DNA from: SZUA-36 sp964650905
Lineage (GTDB): Bacteria; Pseudomonadota; Gammaproteobacteria; Xanthomonadales; SZUA-36
Assembly (NCBI GenBank): GCA_964650905.1
Contig: CAZYVH010000004.1
Span: forward strand, 11,624 to 75,623
Length of the DNA stretch: 64,000 nucleotides
Direction: 5' to 3'
Position numbers and translations under genes: made by a program. Within the stretch, counting starts at the first letter, position 1. Each line of letters starts with the position of its first letter. This document shows, piece by piece, positions 18,919-27,839 of this stretch. The notes under the pieces were generated by a model that did not search any database, was not told where the DNA came from, and was given only the letters and a program-made list of their open reading frames with translations.

Positions 18919-19584
18919 TTACTGAGCATCCGCCTGGTTTTCGGGGGCGGCGGCTATGAACGCCGGTAACGCCCGGCAACGTTTGACGATACGGGTAATC
19001 TGAGGAAAGTCAGACAGGTCGATATCAAAACGTTCGGCGTTATACACCTGTGGCACCAGCAGGCACTCAAAAAGACCGGGGCGGTGCGTAAAGAAATCCG
19101 CCTCCTGCAATTCCCGCTCACCGAGTTGCCGTTCAATTGCTGCAAAACCTTCCTGCATCCAGTGTGACATCCATGTCAGCGTGTCAATGCTGCCACCGCT
19201 GTGCTCCTTGAGGTAGTGCTGGACCCGGAGGTTGTTCAAGGGGTGAATTTCGCAGCTAATCTGCAGCGCCAGTGAGCGTATCCGGGCGCGCATCACCGGG
19301 GCTTGGGGCAAAAGGCTGGTCTGCGGAAACACCTCGTCAAGGTACTCGCAGATGGCCAGTGATTGCGTGATGATGTGCCCGTCGTGTTGCAACACCGGCA
19401 CCAGGCCCTGTGGGTTGATAGCCCTGAACGCCGGGTTGTGCTGCTCACCGCCCTGTTTCACCAGATGTACCGGTACCTGGGTGTAGGTGAGGCTTTTCAA
19501 ATTCAGCGCAATACGCACCCGGTAGGAAGCGGAACTGCGCCAGTAACCGTACAGCGTCAGGCCGTCATTGGAATTATTTTTCAT
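18919..19584 (-). CDS. maiA: Maleylacetoacetate isomerase (zeta-class glutathione S-transferase)
   Basis: 221 residues from the ATG at 19584; the longer reading to 19665 runs through the end of the upstream gene and is rejected. LYGYWRSSASYRVRIALNLK carries the SSxxxxR active-site motif of zeta-class GSTs. The enzyme isomerises maleylacetoacetate to fumarylacetoacetate, the penultimate step of tyrosine/homogentisate breakdown. It overlaps the fumarylacetoacetase gene by 11 bases, so consecutive pathway steps are co-translated. Homogentisate dioxygenase is not in the window. Confidence 0.94.
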   Translation of the reverse strand: MKNNSNDGLTLYGYWRSSASYRVRIALNLKSLTYTQVPVHLVKQGGEQHNPAFRAINPQGLVPVLQHDGHIITQSLAICEYLDEVFPQTSLLPQAPVMRARIRSLALQISCEIHPLNNLRVQHYLKEHSGGSIDTLTWMSHWMQEGFAAIERQLGERELQEADFFTHRPGLFECLLVPQVYNAERFDIDLSDFPQITRIVKRCRALPAFIAAAPENQADAQ

Positions 19585-20560
19585 ATTGCACGATGGTCTG
19601 TTCAATACTGCCGAATATCGAATGCCCTTCAAGATCAAACATTTCAATCCTGATCGTGTCGCCAAATTTCATGAAGCTTGTCGAGGGCTTGCCATCCGCG
19701 ATAATTTCCAGCATGCGGATTTCGGCCAGGCAGGAGGCGCCCTTGCCAGTGTCCTGGTTGGCAATGGTGCCCGAACCAACAATGGTACCGGCGGCCAATG
19801 GCCGGGTTTTGGCGGCGTGCGAGATCAATTGAGCAAAATTGAACTGCATGTCATCACCCGCCTCCGGTTCACCGAAAAAAACACCGTTGAGTGTGCTGTG
19901 CAATGGTAACAACACCTTGCTGCCCTGCCAGGCGTCGCCCAGTTCATCGGGTGTCACCAGCACGGGTGATAAGGTTGAACGGGGTTTGGACTGTAAGAAA
20001 CCGAACCCCTTGGCAAGTTCTCCGGGAATCAGCTTACGCAGGCTGATGTCATTGATCAGGCCGATCAACTGAATGTGTCCGGCCGCATCCGCGGTATCGA
20101 CGGCCATGGGCACATCGTCAGTGATGACGATGATCTCGGATTCGAAATCTATGCCATAGTCCTCGCTGACGACCGGTACAGGATCACGTGGGCCGAGAAA
20201 TCCAGCAGAAGTTGCCTGATACATCAGAGGATCAACATAAAAGGACTCGGGCACCTCGGCTCCGCGTGCATGCCGGACGCGCTCCACGTGCGGCAAATAG
20301 GCACTGCCATCGACAAATTCATAAGCACGCGGTAAGGGCGCGGCCAACGCGCCGGCATCAAGTTTGACGGCGTCTTTACAGGCACCCTGGTTCAATTGGG
20401 TATATAGGGCATTGAGACGCGGCGCAGTCTGCTGCCAGTGATCCAGCGCAGCCTGCAAGCTCGGTGCGATGTGGGTCGCAGTCACACAGGTATCAATTTC
20501 CTTGCTGACGACGACCAGGCTGCCATCGCGTTCACCGGCTTTCAAAGAAGCGAGTTTCAT
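19574..20560 (-). CDS. Fumarylacetoacetate hydrolase family protein (fumarylacetoacetase)
   Basis: 328 residues, the size of the FAH-family enzymes that accompany maiA in proteobacteria, shorter than the roughly 420-residue animal-type enzyme. The metal-binding acidic cluster is in YGIDFESEIIVITDDVP, and SRP-like and GSGTIANQD segments near the C-terminus fit the FAH fold. It hydrolyses fumarylacetoacetate to fumarate and acetoacetate. Acetoacetate is the substrate of the acetoacetate-CoA ligase encoded at 9.3 kb. Co-translation with maiA supports the assignment. Confidence 0.9.
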   Translation of the reverse strand: MKLASLKAGERDGSLVVVSKEIDTCVTATHIAPSLQAALDHWQQTAPRLNALYTQLNQGACKDAVKLDAGALAAPLPRAYEFVDGSAYLPHVERVRHARGAEVPESFYVDPLMYQATSAGFLGPRDPVPVVSEDYGIDFESEIIVITDDVPMAVDTADAAGHIQLIGLINDISLRKLIPGELAKGFGFLQSKPRSTLSPVLVTPDELGDAWQGSKVLLPLHSTLNGVFFGEPEAGDDMQFNFAQLISHAAKTRPLAAGTIVGSGTIANQDTGKGASCLAEIRMLEIIADGKPSTSFMKFGDTIRIEMFDLEGHSIFGSIEQTIVQYEK

Positions 20561-20751
20561 AGATTGTGTTGCTCCGTCGGGGTATGTGGCTAAGGAACCA
20601 CCGATCCACTCATGGGGTCGTACGTTGAACCATAAATAAATGGGGTATATGTCATTGTAAGGGATTTTAGAAGCCCACGGGCAGTCTTATGGATCAGCCC
20701 GAATAGATATAGAATGACTAATCTTTAATCAACCTGTAACGAAAACGGCCC

Positions 20752-21492
20752 ATGCTTTCATCACCAAAACCCTGTCACAGCATGGATGCGCGCTACTGGT
20801 TGTTCCATTTGTGGCTGCCACTACTGCCGATGGTTGGCATACTGTACCTGTTTGAGCACAGCGCTCTTGACATCACATTGGCTGATTACTGGTACCAAAT
20901 GGAAGGTGGGTCCTGGGCATTGCGAAATCACTGGTTCACCTACAATATCATGCATCACTGGGGCAAAATGCTGATCATAGCCATGGGTATCACCCTGATG
21001 TCGCTATATATACTGAGCTGGAAGCTCAGGCGTTTACGACAATGGCGTTGGTCATTGCATTTTTCCTTCATCGCCATGATCCTGGTACCGGTTATCATTG
21101 CAAGTATGAAAAGACTGAGCGGTGTACCCTGCCCATGGTCCTTATCTGAGTTTGGCGGGACTCTTGCCTATCTGCACAGTTATCAGCACTGGATAAGCCA
21201 GGCAGCAGGTCACTGTTTTCCGGCAGCCCACGCCAGTTCAGGATTCGGCTTGCTCGCCCTCTATTTCGGTTTCTCACCGTTCATGGCAAAAAAACGTTTC
21301 TGGTTGCTGCTGCCTGGATTGGCCATCGGATTTTCGTTTGGTCTGGCACAGCAATTGCGTGGTGCACATTTTATTTCACACGATCTCTGGTCCCTTTCTA
21401 TCGCCTGGTTTGTCCTGCTGTTATTGCAGACAATTGCCTGGCGGTTTATACCGCCCACAGGGCCGTCTGAGCCGATGGAACCCGACGCGTGA
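20752..21492 (+). CDS. PAP2-family membrane phosphatase
   Basis: 246 residues with about six membrane segments. The catalytic signature is present as KRLSGVPCPWSL (variant of motif 1, with CPW in place of RP), AGHCFPAAHASSGFG (motif 2) and LRGAHFISHDLWS (motif 3 with histidine and aspartate). Enzymes of this type dephosphorylate lipid phosphates such as undecaprenyl pyrophosphate, lipid A or phosphatidylglycerophosphate at the periplasmic face. The start could also be the ATG at 20782. Its TGA overlaps the GTG of the next gene, so it is coupled to a phosphoglycerol-transferase-type protein. Confidence 0.88.
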   Translation: MLSSPKPCHSMDARYWLFHLWLPLLPMVGILYLFEHSALDITLADYWYQMEGGSWALRNHWFTYNIMHHWGKMLIIAMGITLMSLYILSWKLRRLRQWRWSLHFSFIAMILVPVIIASMKRLSGVPCPWSLSEFGGTLAYLHSYQHWISQAAGHCFPAAHASSGFGLLALYFGFSPFMAKKRFWLLLPGLAIGFSFGLAQQLRGAHFISHDLWSLSIAWFVLLLLQTIAWRFIPPTGPSEPMEPDA

Positions 21493-23405
21493 AACACTTG
21501 CGGTCGCTTCAGGCACCTGCCCGGGTGCTGGTTTTTCTACTCGTCGTTTTTACACTGTCACGCCTGACGTTGCTGGCATGGTACTGGCCCCGGGTTGCGG
21601 CCAGCGGCGGTGCCTGGTTTATCCTCATACAGGGTGTGCGTTTTGACCTGGTCCTGCTGGGCATGGTGTTGGGCCCGGCATTGCTAACGGCCCCCTGGCT
21701 GTCGGGCCGCAGGGCCGGTGGGCCTGTTTTACGCTTTTACCTGGTCGCAGTGGTTATTTTTTGTGTGTTTGTGGAAGCAGGAACCATACCCTTCATCGAC
21801 CAGTATGATGCCCGGCCAAATTATCTCTATGTAGAATATCTCCAGTACGCACACGAAGTCTTTGCAACATTGTTGGGTGCCTACAAGCGGTGGATAGCAA
21901 CGGCCATCCTGACCTCGCTGGCCGCCGGGTTGTTGACTTGGCGTTTGACGCGCACGACGGTGCAAACCATTTCGAGATCACGCTTGTTAGTGGCCCTTAT
22001 GTTGCTGCCACTGGTGTCGATCCTGATCCTCCTGATGGTGCGTTCCACACTCGCCCATCGCCCGGTCAACCCGAGCACCGTTGCATTTTCGACGGATGCA
22101 ATGGTCAACCAATTGGCATTGAATTCACCGTATACCCTGGCCTATGCGATATACGAGCAGCATCGCGATAATACCAACAGCAAAGCGAGCTATGGCAGAA
22201 TGGATAATGAGAAAATTCTCGATATCGTGGCTTCCGATGCCGGTCTTGCAGACGTGGTCGACAAATACAGTGATACACCCACTTTGCACAGGCACACGGC
22301 CACAAGACAACCACCAGGACCGCTCAACCTGGTCATTATCCTGGAGGAAAGCCTGGGTGCGGAATTTGTTGGCAGTCTCGGTGGCAAAAATCTGACACCC
22401 AGGCTCGATGAATTGGCCGGCCAAGGCATCTGGCTGGAGCAATTATATGCAACCGGCACGCGCTCCGTGCGTGGCATCGAAGCCATCATCGCGGGTTTCC
22501 CGCCCACTTTGAAACGCAGTGTTGTGAAACTGGCGGAAACCCAGTTACATTTTTTCACACTGGCCGATCTATTGCAGGACCGGGGTTACACAACCAGTTT
22601 TATCTATGGTGGTGAAGCCCATTTTGACAACATGCGGCGTTTTTTTCTAAACAATGGTTTCCAGACCGTGATCGATGAGAACGACTATGACGACCCGCAA
22701 TTTCGTGGTTCGTGGGGGGTATCCGACGAAGACCTGTTCCAACGTGCGCAGCAGGTCTTTGGCGCAGCGGGTGAGCAACCGTTTTTCAGCCTGGTGTTTA
22801 GCTCCAGCAACCATGAACCATTCGATATCCCGCCCGGCAGGGTAACGATGGCGAGCGGCCCCGATGGCGAGCGTGAAACGGCCGTTAAATATGCCGATTA
22901 CGCCCTCGGGGTTTTTATCGATACTGCCCGTCAATCGGATTATTACGCCAATACGGTGTTTTTGATCGTTGCCGACCACAATTCAAGGGTTTACGGCGAC
23001 CAACTCGTGCCGATCGAGCGTTTCCACATCCCTGGTGTCATCATCGGCGGCAGCATCAAACCACGTCGTATCGCCGGTATCAGCAGCCAGCTCGACCTGC
23101 TACCCACGATGTTGTCACTGATCGGTATAAGCGGCCGGATTCCGGCCATCGGCTATGATCTGACCCGACCGGAATACACGCACGGCGCAGGCAGGGCACA
23201 GATGCAGTTCAATACCTTACAAGCCTGGATGGTACCTGGAAAAGTTGTCATCCTGCAGCCGGATCTGCCACCGCAATCTTTTCTGATTAAACCCGGTGGT
23301 CGTCTGCGTCCTGACCCGTCACCGGACCCACAGCTTCAGCAACAAGCACTGGCACACGCCTTGTGGCCGGAACTCATGATCAGAAACAAAGCCTATCACC
23401 CTTAG
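21489..23405 (+). CDS. LTA synthase-type sulfatase-fold transferase
   Basis: 638 residues from a GTG start. Five N-terminal membrane helices (to about residue 185) are followed by a periplasmic domain. NLVIILEESLGAEFVGSLGG holds a metal-ligand glutamate, ATGTRSVRGIEAIIAGFPP the probable threonine nucleophile, FSSSNHEPFDIP a histidine ligand and IVADHNSRVYG the Asp-His pair. This is the pattern of LtaS/OpgB-type enzymes that transfer phosphoglycerol from phosphatidylglycerol. In Gram-negatives such proteins modify periplasmic glucans or the envelope; the acceptor is unknown. It is translationally coupled to the PAP2 phosphatase. Its stop codon is part of a terminal-repeat-like sequence. Confidence 0.88.
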   Translation: MKHLRSLQAPARVLVFLLVVFTLSRLTLLAWYWPRVAASGGAWFILIQGVRFDLVLLGMVLGPALLTAPWLSGRRAGGPVLRFYLVAVVIFCVFVEAGTIPFIDQYDARPNYLYVEYLQYAHEVFATLLGAYKRWIATAILTSLAAGLLTWRLTRTTVQTISRSRLLVALMLLPLVSILILLMVRSTLAHRPVNPSTVAFSTDAMVNQLALNSPYTLAYAIYEQHRDNTNSKASYGRMDNEKILDIVASDAGLADVVDKYSDTPTLHRHTATRQPPGPLNLVIILEESLGAEFVGSLGGKNLTPRLDELAGQGIWLEQLYATGTRSVRGIEAIIAGFPPTLKRSVVKLAETQLHFFTLADLLQDRGYTTSFIYGGEAHFDNMRRFFLNNGFQTVIDENDYDDPQFRGSWGVSDEDLFQRAQQVFGAAGEQPFFSLVFSSSNHEPFDIPPGRVTMASGPDGERETAVKYADYALGVFIDTARQSDYYANTVFLIVADHNSRVYGDQLVPIERFHIPGVIIGGSIKPRRIAGISSQLDLLPTMLSLIGISGRIPAIGYDLTRPEYTHGAGRAQMQFNTLQAWMVPGKVVILQPDLPPQSFLIKPGGRLRPDPSPDPQLQQQALAHALWPELMIRNKAYHP

Positions 23406-23419
23406 CCTGGACATTTCAC
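23402..23419 (+). repeat. Solitary terminus-like sequence of the 255-bp repeat family
   Basis: TTAGCCTGGACATTTCAC differs from the left end of the repeat copy at 58428 at three positions and from the reverse complement of the fragment at 63290 at one. TTAG, which contains the stop codon of the preceding gene, would be the YTAR target site. No matching right end was found in the 190-base spacer, so it is at most a decayed or solo end. Confidence 0.4.
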
Positions 23420-23595
23420 GGGTTAGGTGGACATTTTAAATATACAGGCCAGGTCTGCTGTTAAAATAAGCAGAACTTGAGACCGGTGGGCATTGCGTAT
23501 AACACAATACCGGAAATATACAGATATTTAACATATACAGAACTTAATCACGATTATTTCTTCTTAGCTTTAACTGTTACCGGAACAACAAACTC

Positions 23596-24342
23596 ATGTC
23601 TATTATTTCTGTCCTTATTTGGTTGATTCAGCTGGCTCTGATCATCCACGTGCTCAAAACCGGCCGGAACCGCTACTGGATCATGGTTTTGTTGTTCATG
23701 CCGCTCATCGGTGGTATTGCTTATCTGGTGATCGAACTCCTGCCGGAATTTTCAGGCAGCATCAGCGGACAACGCGCGGTTCGAAGTGTCAAAAATACAT
23801 TCAACCCCGGCGCGGACCTGCATCAACACGAGGCAGCCTGGCAACAATCGCCAAATGTCGACAACGCACGCCGTTATGCCGAAGCTTTGCTGGAATCGGG
23901 TAAAGACGATGCCGCGCAGACCATCGTCGACCAGGCGCTCAAGGGTCTGTTCAAGACCGAACCAACACTGCTACTGCTGAAAGCTAATATCCTTTTTACA
24001 CAAAACCATCCGGACAACGCCGTCGCGACCCTGGAATTATTACAGCAACATAATCCGGATTTTCGCAGCGCCGAAGGACACCTGCTGTATGCAAGGGCGC
24101 TTGAAGCCAATGGACAGACAGATAAGGCCGTGCGTGAATACTCAGCGGTTGCCGGCTATTTCCCAGGCGTTGAAGCACGTTACCGTCTTGCCCTTTGCCT
24201 CAAAAACATCGGTAAAGATACCGCTGCAAAGACCGAAATGGATTCCATCCTCAACGATGCGAAACTGGCGCCTGCACATTTCCGCAAAAGCCAGAAGCCC
24301 TGGTTGGATGCCGTCAAACGAGAATACCAATATTTGAGTTAA
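23596..24342 (+). CDS. Membrane protein with PLDc_N-like helices and TPR repeats
   Basis: 248 residues. The first 55 residues form two membrane helices around NRYWIMVLLFMPLIGGIAYLVIELLPE, the small domain often called PLDc_N. The rest is helical with tetratricopeptide-like repeats, for example NVDNARRYAEALLESGKDDA, ALEANGQTDKAVREYSAVAG and ARYRLALCLKNIGKDTAAK. No enzymatic motif is visible, so a scaffolding role at the inner membrane is the most that can be said. The last four bases overlap the end of the convergent sufS gene. Confidence 0.78.
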   Translation: MSIISVLIWLIQLALIIHVLKTGRNRYWIMVLLFMPLIGGIAYLVIELLPEFSGSISGQRAVRSVKNTFNPGADLHQHEAAWQQSPNVDNARRYAEALLESGKDDAAQTIVDQALKGLFKTEPTLLLLKANILFTQNHPDNAVATLELLQQHNPDFRSAEGHLLYARALEANGQTDKAVREYSAVAGYFPGVEARYRLALCLKNIGKDTAAKTEMDSILNDAKLAPAHFRKSQKPWLDAVKREYQYLS

Positions 24343-25631
24343 AACATTGCGAGTGTTTTTTCCAGAGCGTCCGCAAGCACGTCGATTTCTGCACAGGTAT
24401 TGTAGATACCCAGGGATGCCCGTGCCGTTGCCGGCAAACCAAAGAACTGCACCACCGGCATGGCGCAATGGTGACCTGTACGGATCGCGACGCCGTGCAG
24501 GTCAACGATCGTACCGACATCGTTGGCGTGTATATCCCCGAGCACAAAGGACATAACACCGGCCTTGTGGGCAGCCGTGCCGATCATCCTGAAACCTTCC
24601 ACCTGTGCCAGCCGTAGCGTGCCGTAGGCCAGCAACTCAGCCTCATGGGCAGCGATATTATGCATACCAATCGTTAGCAGGTAGTCGACTGCTGCACCCA
24701 ATCCAATTGCCCCGGCAATATTGGGTGTACCGGCTTCGAACTTGCCCGGTGGATCGTTGTAGGTGGATTTATCAAACGTGACGTGGCGTATCATTTCACC
24801 ACCACCCTGGTAGGGTACCATGCTTTCAAGGTGTTGCGCCTTCGCCCACAACACTCCGATGCCCGTCGGGCCGTACATCTTGTGACCGGAAAAACAGTAA
24901 AAATCACAAGCGATGGCCTCAATATCAACCGCCTGGTGGGGTACCGCCTGGGCGCCATCGACAAGCACCGGAATACCGTGTTGCCTGGCAAGCGCGCAGA
25001 TCTCTGCCACCGGGTTGACCGTCCCCAATGCATTGGACACATGCACCACGCCGAGGAACTTGACCCGCGGGGTCAGCATCGCGGCCAATACGTCCATTTC
25101 AAGGTCACCGTGCTCATTGATCGGCACTACTTTCAGCACCGCACCGGTTTCTTCGCAGAGCAGTTGCCACGGCACGATATTGGAGTGGTGCTCCATATAA
25201 GTGATCAGTATTTCGTCACCGGCGCTTAGTCGTGGCCGCACGAAACTGTGAGCAACGAGGTTGATTGACTCGGTGGTGCCGCGCGTGAATACGACCTCAT
25301 CATCCGATGGCGCATTGATAAAGGCAGCAACCCGGGCGCGCGCGCGCTCGTAGGCATCGGTCGCCTCCTGGCTCAACCGGTGCACGCCGCGGTGGATATT
25401 GGCGTTGTGATTGAGGTAGAAATCCCTGACCGCATTGACCACGGCCAGTGGTCGCTGGGCCGAGGCTGCTGAATCAAAATACACCAGCGGTTTGCCCTGC
25501 ACGCTTCGTTGCAGGATTGGAAAATCCGCGCGGATTTTTTCAACGTCAAATACCTGGCCATCAATTTTCAGGGCTTCGGTTATCCGTGCATCAGGCGAAG
25601 ATCCGGCAGGTTTTGCGAGTATATTGTTCAT
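24339..25631 (-). CDS. sufS: Cysteine desulfurase SufS
   Basis: 430 residues. The PLP lysine is in YCFSGHKMYGPTGIGVLW, and the catalytic cysteine that forms the persulfide is in AIRTGHHCAMPVVQFFG, the group II (SufS/CsdA) pattern. It takes sulfur from cysteine and supplies it to the SufBCD scaffold. It is the last gene of the suf operon and its start overlaps the sufD stop by four bases. No sufE, sufU or sufT partner follows; the next gene is convergent. Confidence 0.97.
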   Translation of the reverse strand: MNNILAKPAGSSPDARITEALKIDGQVFDVEKIRADFPILQRSVQGKPLVYFDSAASAQRPLAVVNAVRDFYLNHNANIHRGVHRLSQEATDAYERARARVAAFINAPSDDEVVFTRGTTESINLVAHSFVRPRLSAGDEILITYMEHHSNIVPWQLLCEETGAVLKVVPINEHGDLEMDVLAAMLTPRVKFLGVVHVSNALGTVNPVAEICALARQHGIPVLVDGAQAVPHQAVDIEAIACDFYCFSGHKMYGPTGIGVLWAKAQHLESMVPYQGGGEMIRHVTFDKSTYNDPPGKFEAGTPNIAGAIGLGAAVDYLLTIGMHNIAAHEAELLAYGTLRLAQVEGFRMIGTAAHKAGVMSFVLGDIHANDVGTIVDLHGVAIRTGHHCAMPVVQFFGLPATARASLGIYNTCAEIDVLADALEKTLAMF

Positions 25632-26908
25632 TCTTTTGGCAAGGCCTCCAACAGACGCGCAGAAATGACTTCTGCCAATTCAGGGTCAGTCATTCTGTCG
25701 CTCACCGAACGGCAAAACGCCACAATCAGCAATTGCCGTGCCTGAGCTTCATTCAAACCGCGGCTACGCAGATAAAAAACCGCCTGCTCATCAAGTTGTC
25801 CAACCGTAGCGCCGTGGCTGGCCACGACTTCATCGGCGTAGATCTCCAGTTCCGGCTTGGTATCGATTTCCGCACGCGTGGATAACAGGATATTGGCGTT
25901 GGACTGTAATGCCTCGGTCCCGTCGGCACCGGGGTGCACACAAACGGCAGTATTAAACACCGCTTTACCGCTACCACCGGCGACACCGCGAAAATACTGT
26001 TCGCTGACACCTTCGGGCTCCATATGGTCCACCCTGGCATGGTTGTCGACGTGACGCTTGCCATCGACCAGGTAGGCCCCGTTGAAGCTCGCCTGCGCAC
26101 CCTTGCCCATGAGTGCACTGTGTAAATCATGGCGCACCAGACCACCGCCGAGGTCAAAGCCGTAATAGCCGTATTCGCTGCCGGTCTGCTGGGTTATTTC
26201 CGTGCGTGTAATCAGGGACGCGGTCGCCGGCTCGCGCTGTACCCGAACATGCGTCAAACAGGCGTCTTGACCCAAACTGGCCTGCAGTACGACATTAGCC
26301 GTATTGACATTGTTATCAGTTGACTCGAACTGTTCTACCAACTCCAGTCTGGAACCCGCTTCAAGCAACACGCAGATACGACTGTTAAACAGGTATGCAA
26401 GCTGAGCGGCACTACTTGAATAGTTCAGCAGTAAACGGCCGGCATGCGCCCCGGAAGACACATGGATGACCAGACCGCGCTCCAGCGTGGCCGTATTTAG
26501 CTCTGTGAACGCCTGCGCTGAACCCTGGGCCGGCAATGCCTCGAGCATCGACTTCAATCCTCCGGTTTCAGCTGCGAGCGCAGCACCGAGTGTCATGACG
26601 CTGACACCCGCTGGCGGCTCACCCTGTATATCCGACAAGCCACCGTCCAGTATGTTGGCCTGCAATCCTGACGTCGTCAGCGCTGCGGCCATGACTGCTT
26701 TACCGCTGCTCGCCGGTCTGCCGGCGGACAACTGGATATCCCCCTGTCCGAGCGCGCCCAGCGGTGTGTACTTCCATGCCTCGTCCTTGCGTGTCGGCAG
26801 ACCATTGTTACGAAACTGCTCCGCTCCACTGTGTCTGAGCTCACGCAGCCAATCGGGTTGCGTGCTGGAAATGTCGGCCTTGGCCAGTTGTGTCGTTAAT
26901 TCGTTCAT
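25628..26908 (-). CDS. sufD: Fe-S cluster assembly protein SufD
   Basis: 426 residues. The C-terminal beta-helix signature YADEVVASHGATVGQLDEQA includes the histidine important for cluster assembly in the SufBC2D complex, and FYLRSRGLNEAQARQLLIVA is conserved. The less conserved N-terminus is helical. It overlaps sufC by four bases and sufS by four bases, so sufC-sufD-sufS are tightly coupled. Confidence 0.96.
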   Translation of the reverse strand: MNELTTQLAKADISSTQPDWLRELRHSGAEQFRNNGLPTRKDEAWKYTPLGALGQGDIQLSAGRPASSGKAVMAAALTTSGLQANILDGGLSDIQGEPPAGVSVMTLGAALAAETGGLKSMLEALPAQGSAQAFTELNTATLERGLVIHVSSGAHAGRLLLNYSSSAAQLAYLFNSRICVLLEAGSRLELVEQFESTDNNVNTANVVLQASLGQDACLTHVRVQREPATASLITRTEITQQTGSEYGYYGFDLGGGLVRHDLHSALMGKGAQASFNGAYLVDGKRHVDNHARVDHMEPEGVSEQYFRGVAGGSGKAVFNTAVCVHPGADGTEALQSNANILLSTRAEIDTKPELEIYADEVVASHGATVGQLDEQAVFYLRSRGLNEAQARQLLIVAFCRSVSDRMTDPELAEVISARLLEALPKE

Positions 26909-27705
26909 GGGGCTGTGGGCCGCAGGCCGTCATCGCTCTGCAATGCTTTGATGCCACCGTCATCCAACCAGGCATAACCCTGCTCTTCCAGTTTCAGGGC
27001 CAGTTCGGCACCACCTGTGACCACCAACCTGCCATTGGCCAGCACGTGCACTTTGTCCGGCACGATGTAATCCAGCAAGCGTTGGTAGTGTGTGACCACG
27101 ATCATGGCGCGTTCAGGACTGCGCTGGCTGTTGACCCCGCTGGCAACGGTCTTGAGCGCATCGATATCCAGACCGGAATCGGTTTCATCCAGGATCGCCA
27201 GCATCGGCTCAAGCACCGCCATCTGGAAAATCTCATTGCGTTTTTTCTCTCCACCGGAGAAACCCTCGTTGACCGCACGCCGTAGCAGTTCGTCACCGAC
27301 GTTCAGAACCTTCAGTTTCTCCCGCACCAGGCGCAGGAACCCAGCCGAATCCAGTTCGGCTTCACCACGGTATTTACGTTGTGCGTTGAGGGCGGCGCGT
27401 AAAAAATAGGTGTTGTTGACACCGGGGATCTCCACCGGGTATTGAAAAGCCAGAAACACACCTTCACAAGCACGTTCCTCGGGCGCCAGTTCAAGCAGGT
27501 TTTTACCTCTAAAAATGACTTCGCCCTGGGTAACCTCATAACCTTCCCGCCCGGCAAGCACATTGCCGAGCGTGCTTTTACCCGCGCCGTTCGGACCCAT
27601 GATGGCGTGCACCTCACCACCCTGGACCTCGAGATCAAGACCCTTGAGAATTTCATTGCCGGCGACACTGACGTGTAAATTTTTTATCTTCAACATGTTT
27701 GACAT
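26905..27705 (-). CDS. sufC: Fe-S cluster assembly ATPase SufC
   Basis: 266 residues. Walker A is in MGPNGAGKSTLGNVLAG, the Q-loop in FLAFQYPVEIPGVNN, the ABC signature in FSGGEKKRNEIFQM and Walker B in PMLAILDETDSGLD, the specific SufC pattern. It is the ATPase of the SufBC2D scaffold in the cytoplasm. A second in-frame ATG three codons in (MLKIKN) is an alternative start. A 100-N gap separates it from sufB, 34 bases upstream of this start. Confidence 0.97.
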   Translation of the reverse strand: MSNMLKIKNLHVSVAGNEILKGLDLEVQGGEVHAIMGPNGAGKSTLGNVLAGREGYEVTQGEVIFRGKNLLELAPEERACEGVFLAFQYPVEIPGVNNTYFLRAALNAQRKYRGEAELDSAGFLRLVREKLKVLNVGDELLRRAVNEGFSGGEKKRNEIFQMAVLEPMLAILDETDSGLDIDALKTVASGVNSQRSPERAMIVVTHYQRLLDYIVPDKVHVLANGRLVVTGGAELALKLEEQGYAWLDDGGIKALQSDDGLRPTAP

Positions 27706-27739
27706 ACTCTGTATTTGAATTGGGCGGAGACGGTGACTA

Positions 27740-27839
27740 NNNNNNNNNNNNNNNNNNNNNNNNNNNNNNNNNNNNNNNNNNNNNNNNNNNNNNNNNNNNN
27801 NNNNNNNNNNNNNNNNNNNNNNNNNNNNNNNNNNNNNNN
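27740..27839. other. Assembly gap of 100 N between sufB and sufC
   Basis: Exactly 100 N, a conventional placeholder for unknown length. On the minus strand the left contig ends with the sufB stop TAG and the right one resumes with TAG, so a TAG flanks both sides. The spacing could be a three-base overlap with nothing missing, or an unresolved insertion. Confidence 0.95.
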
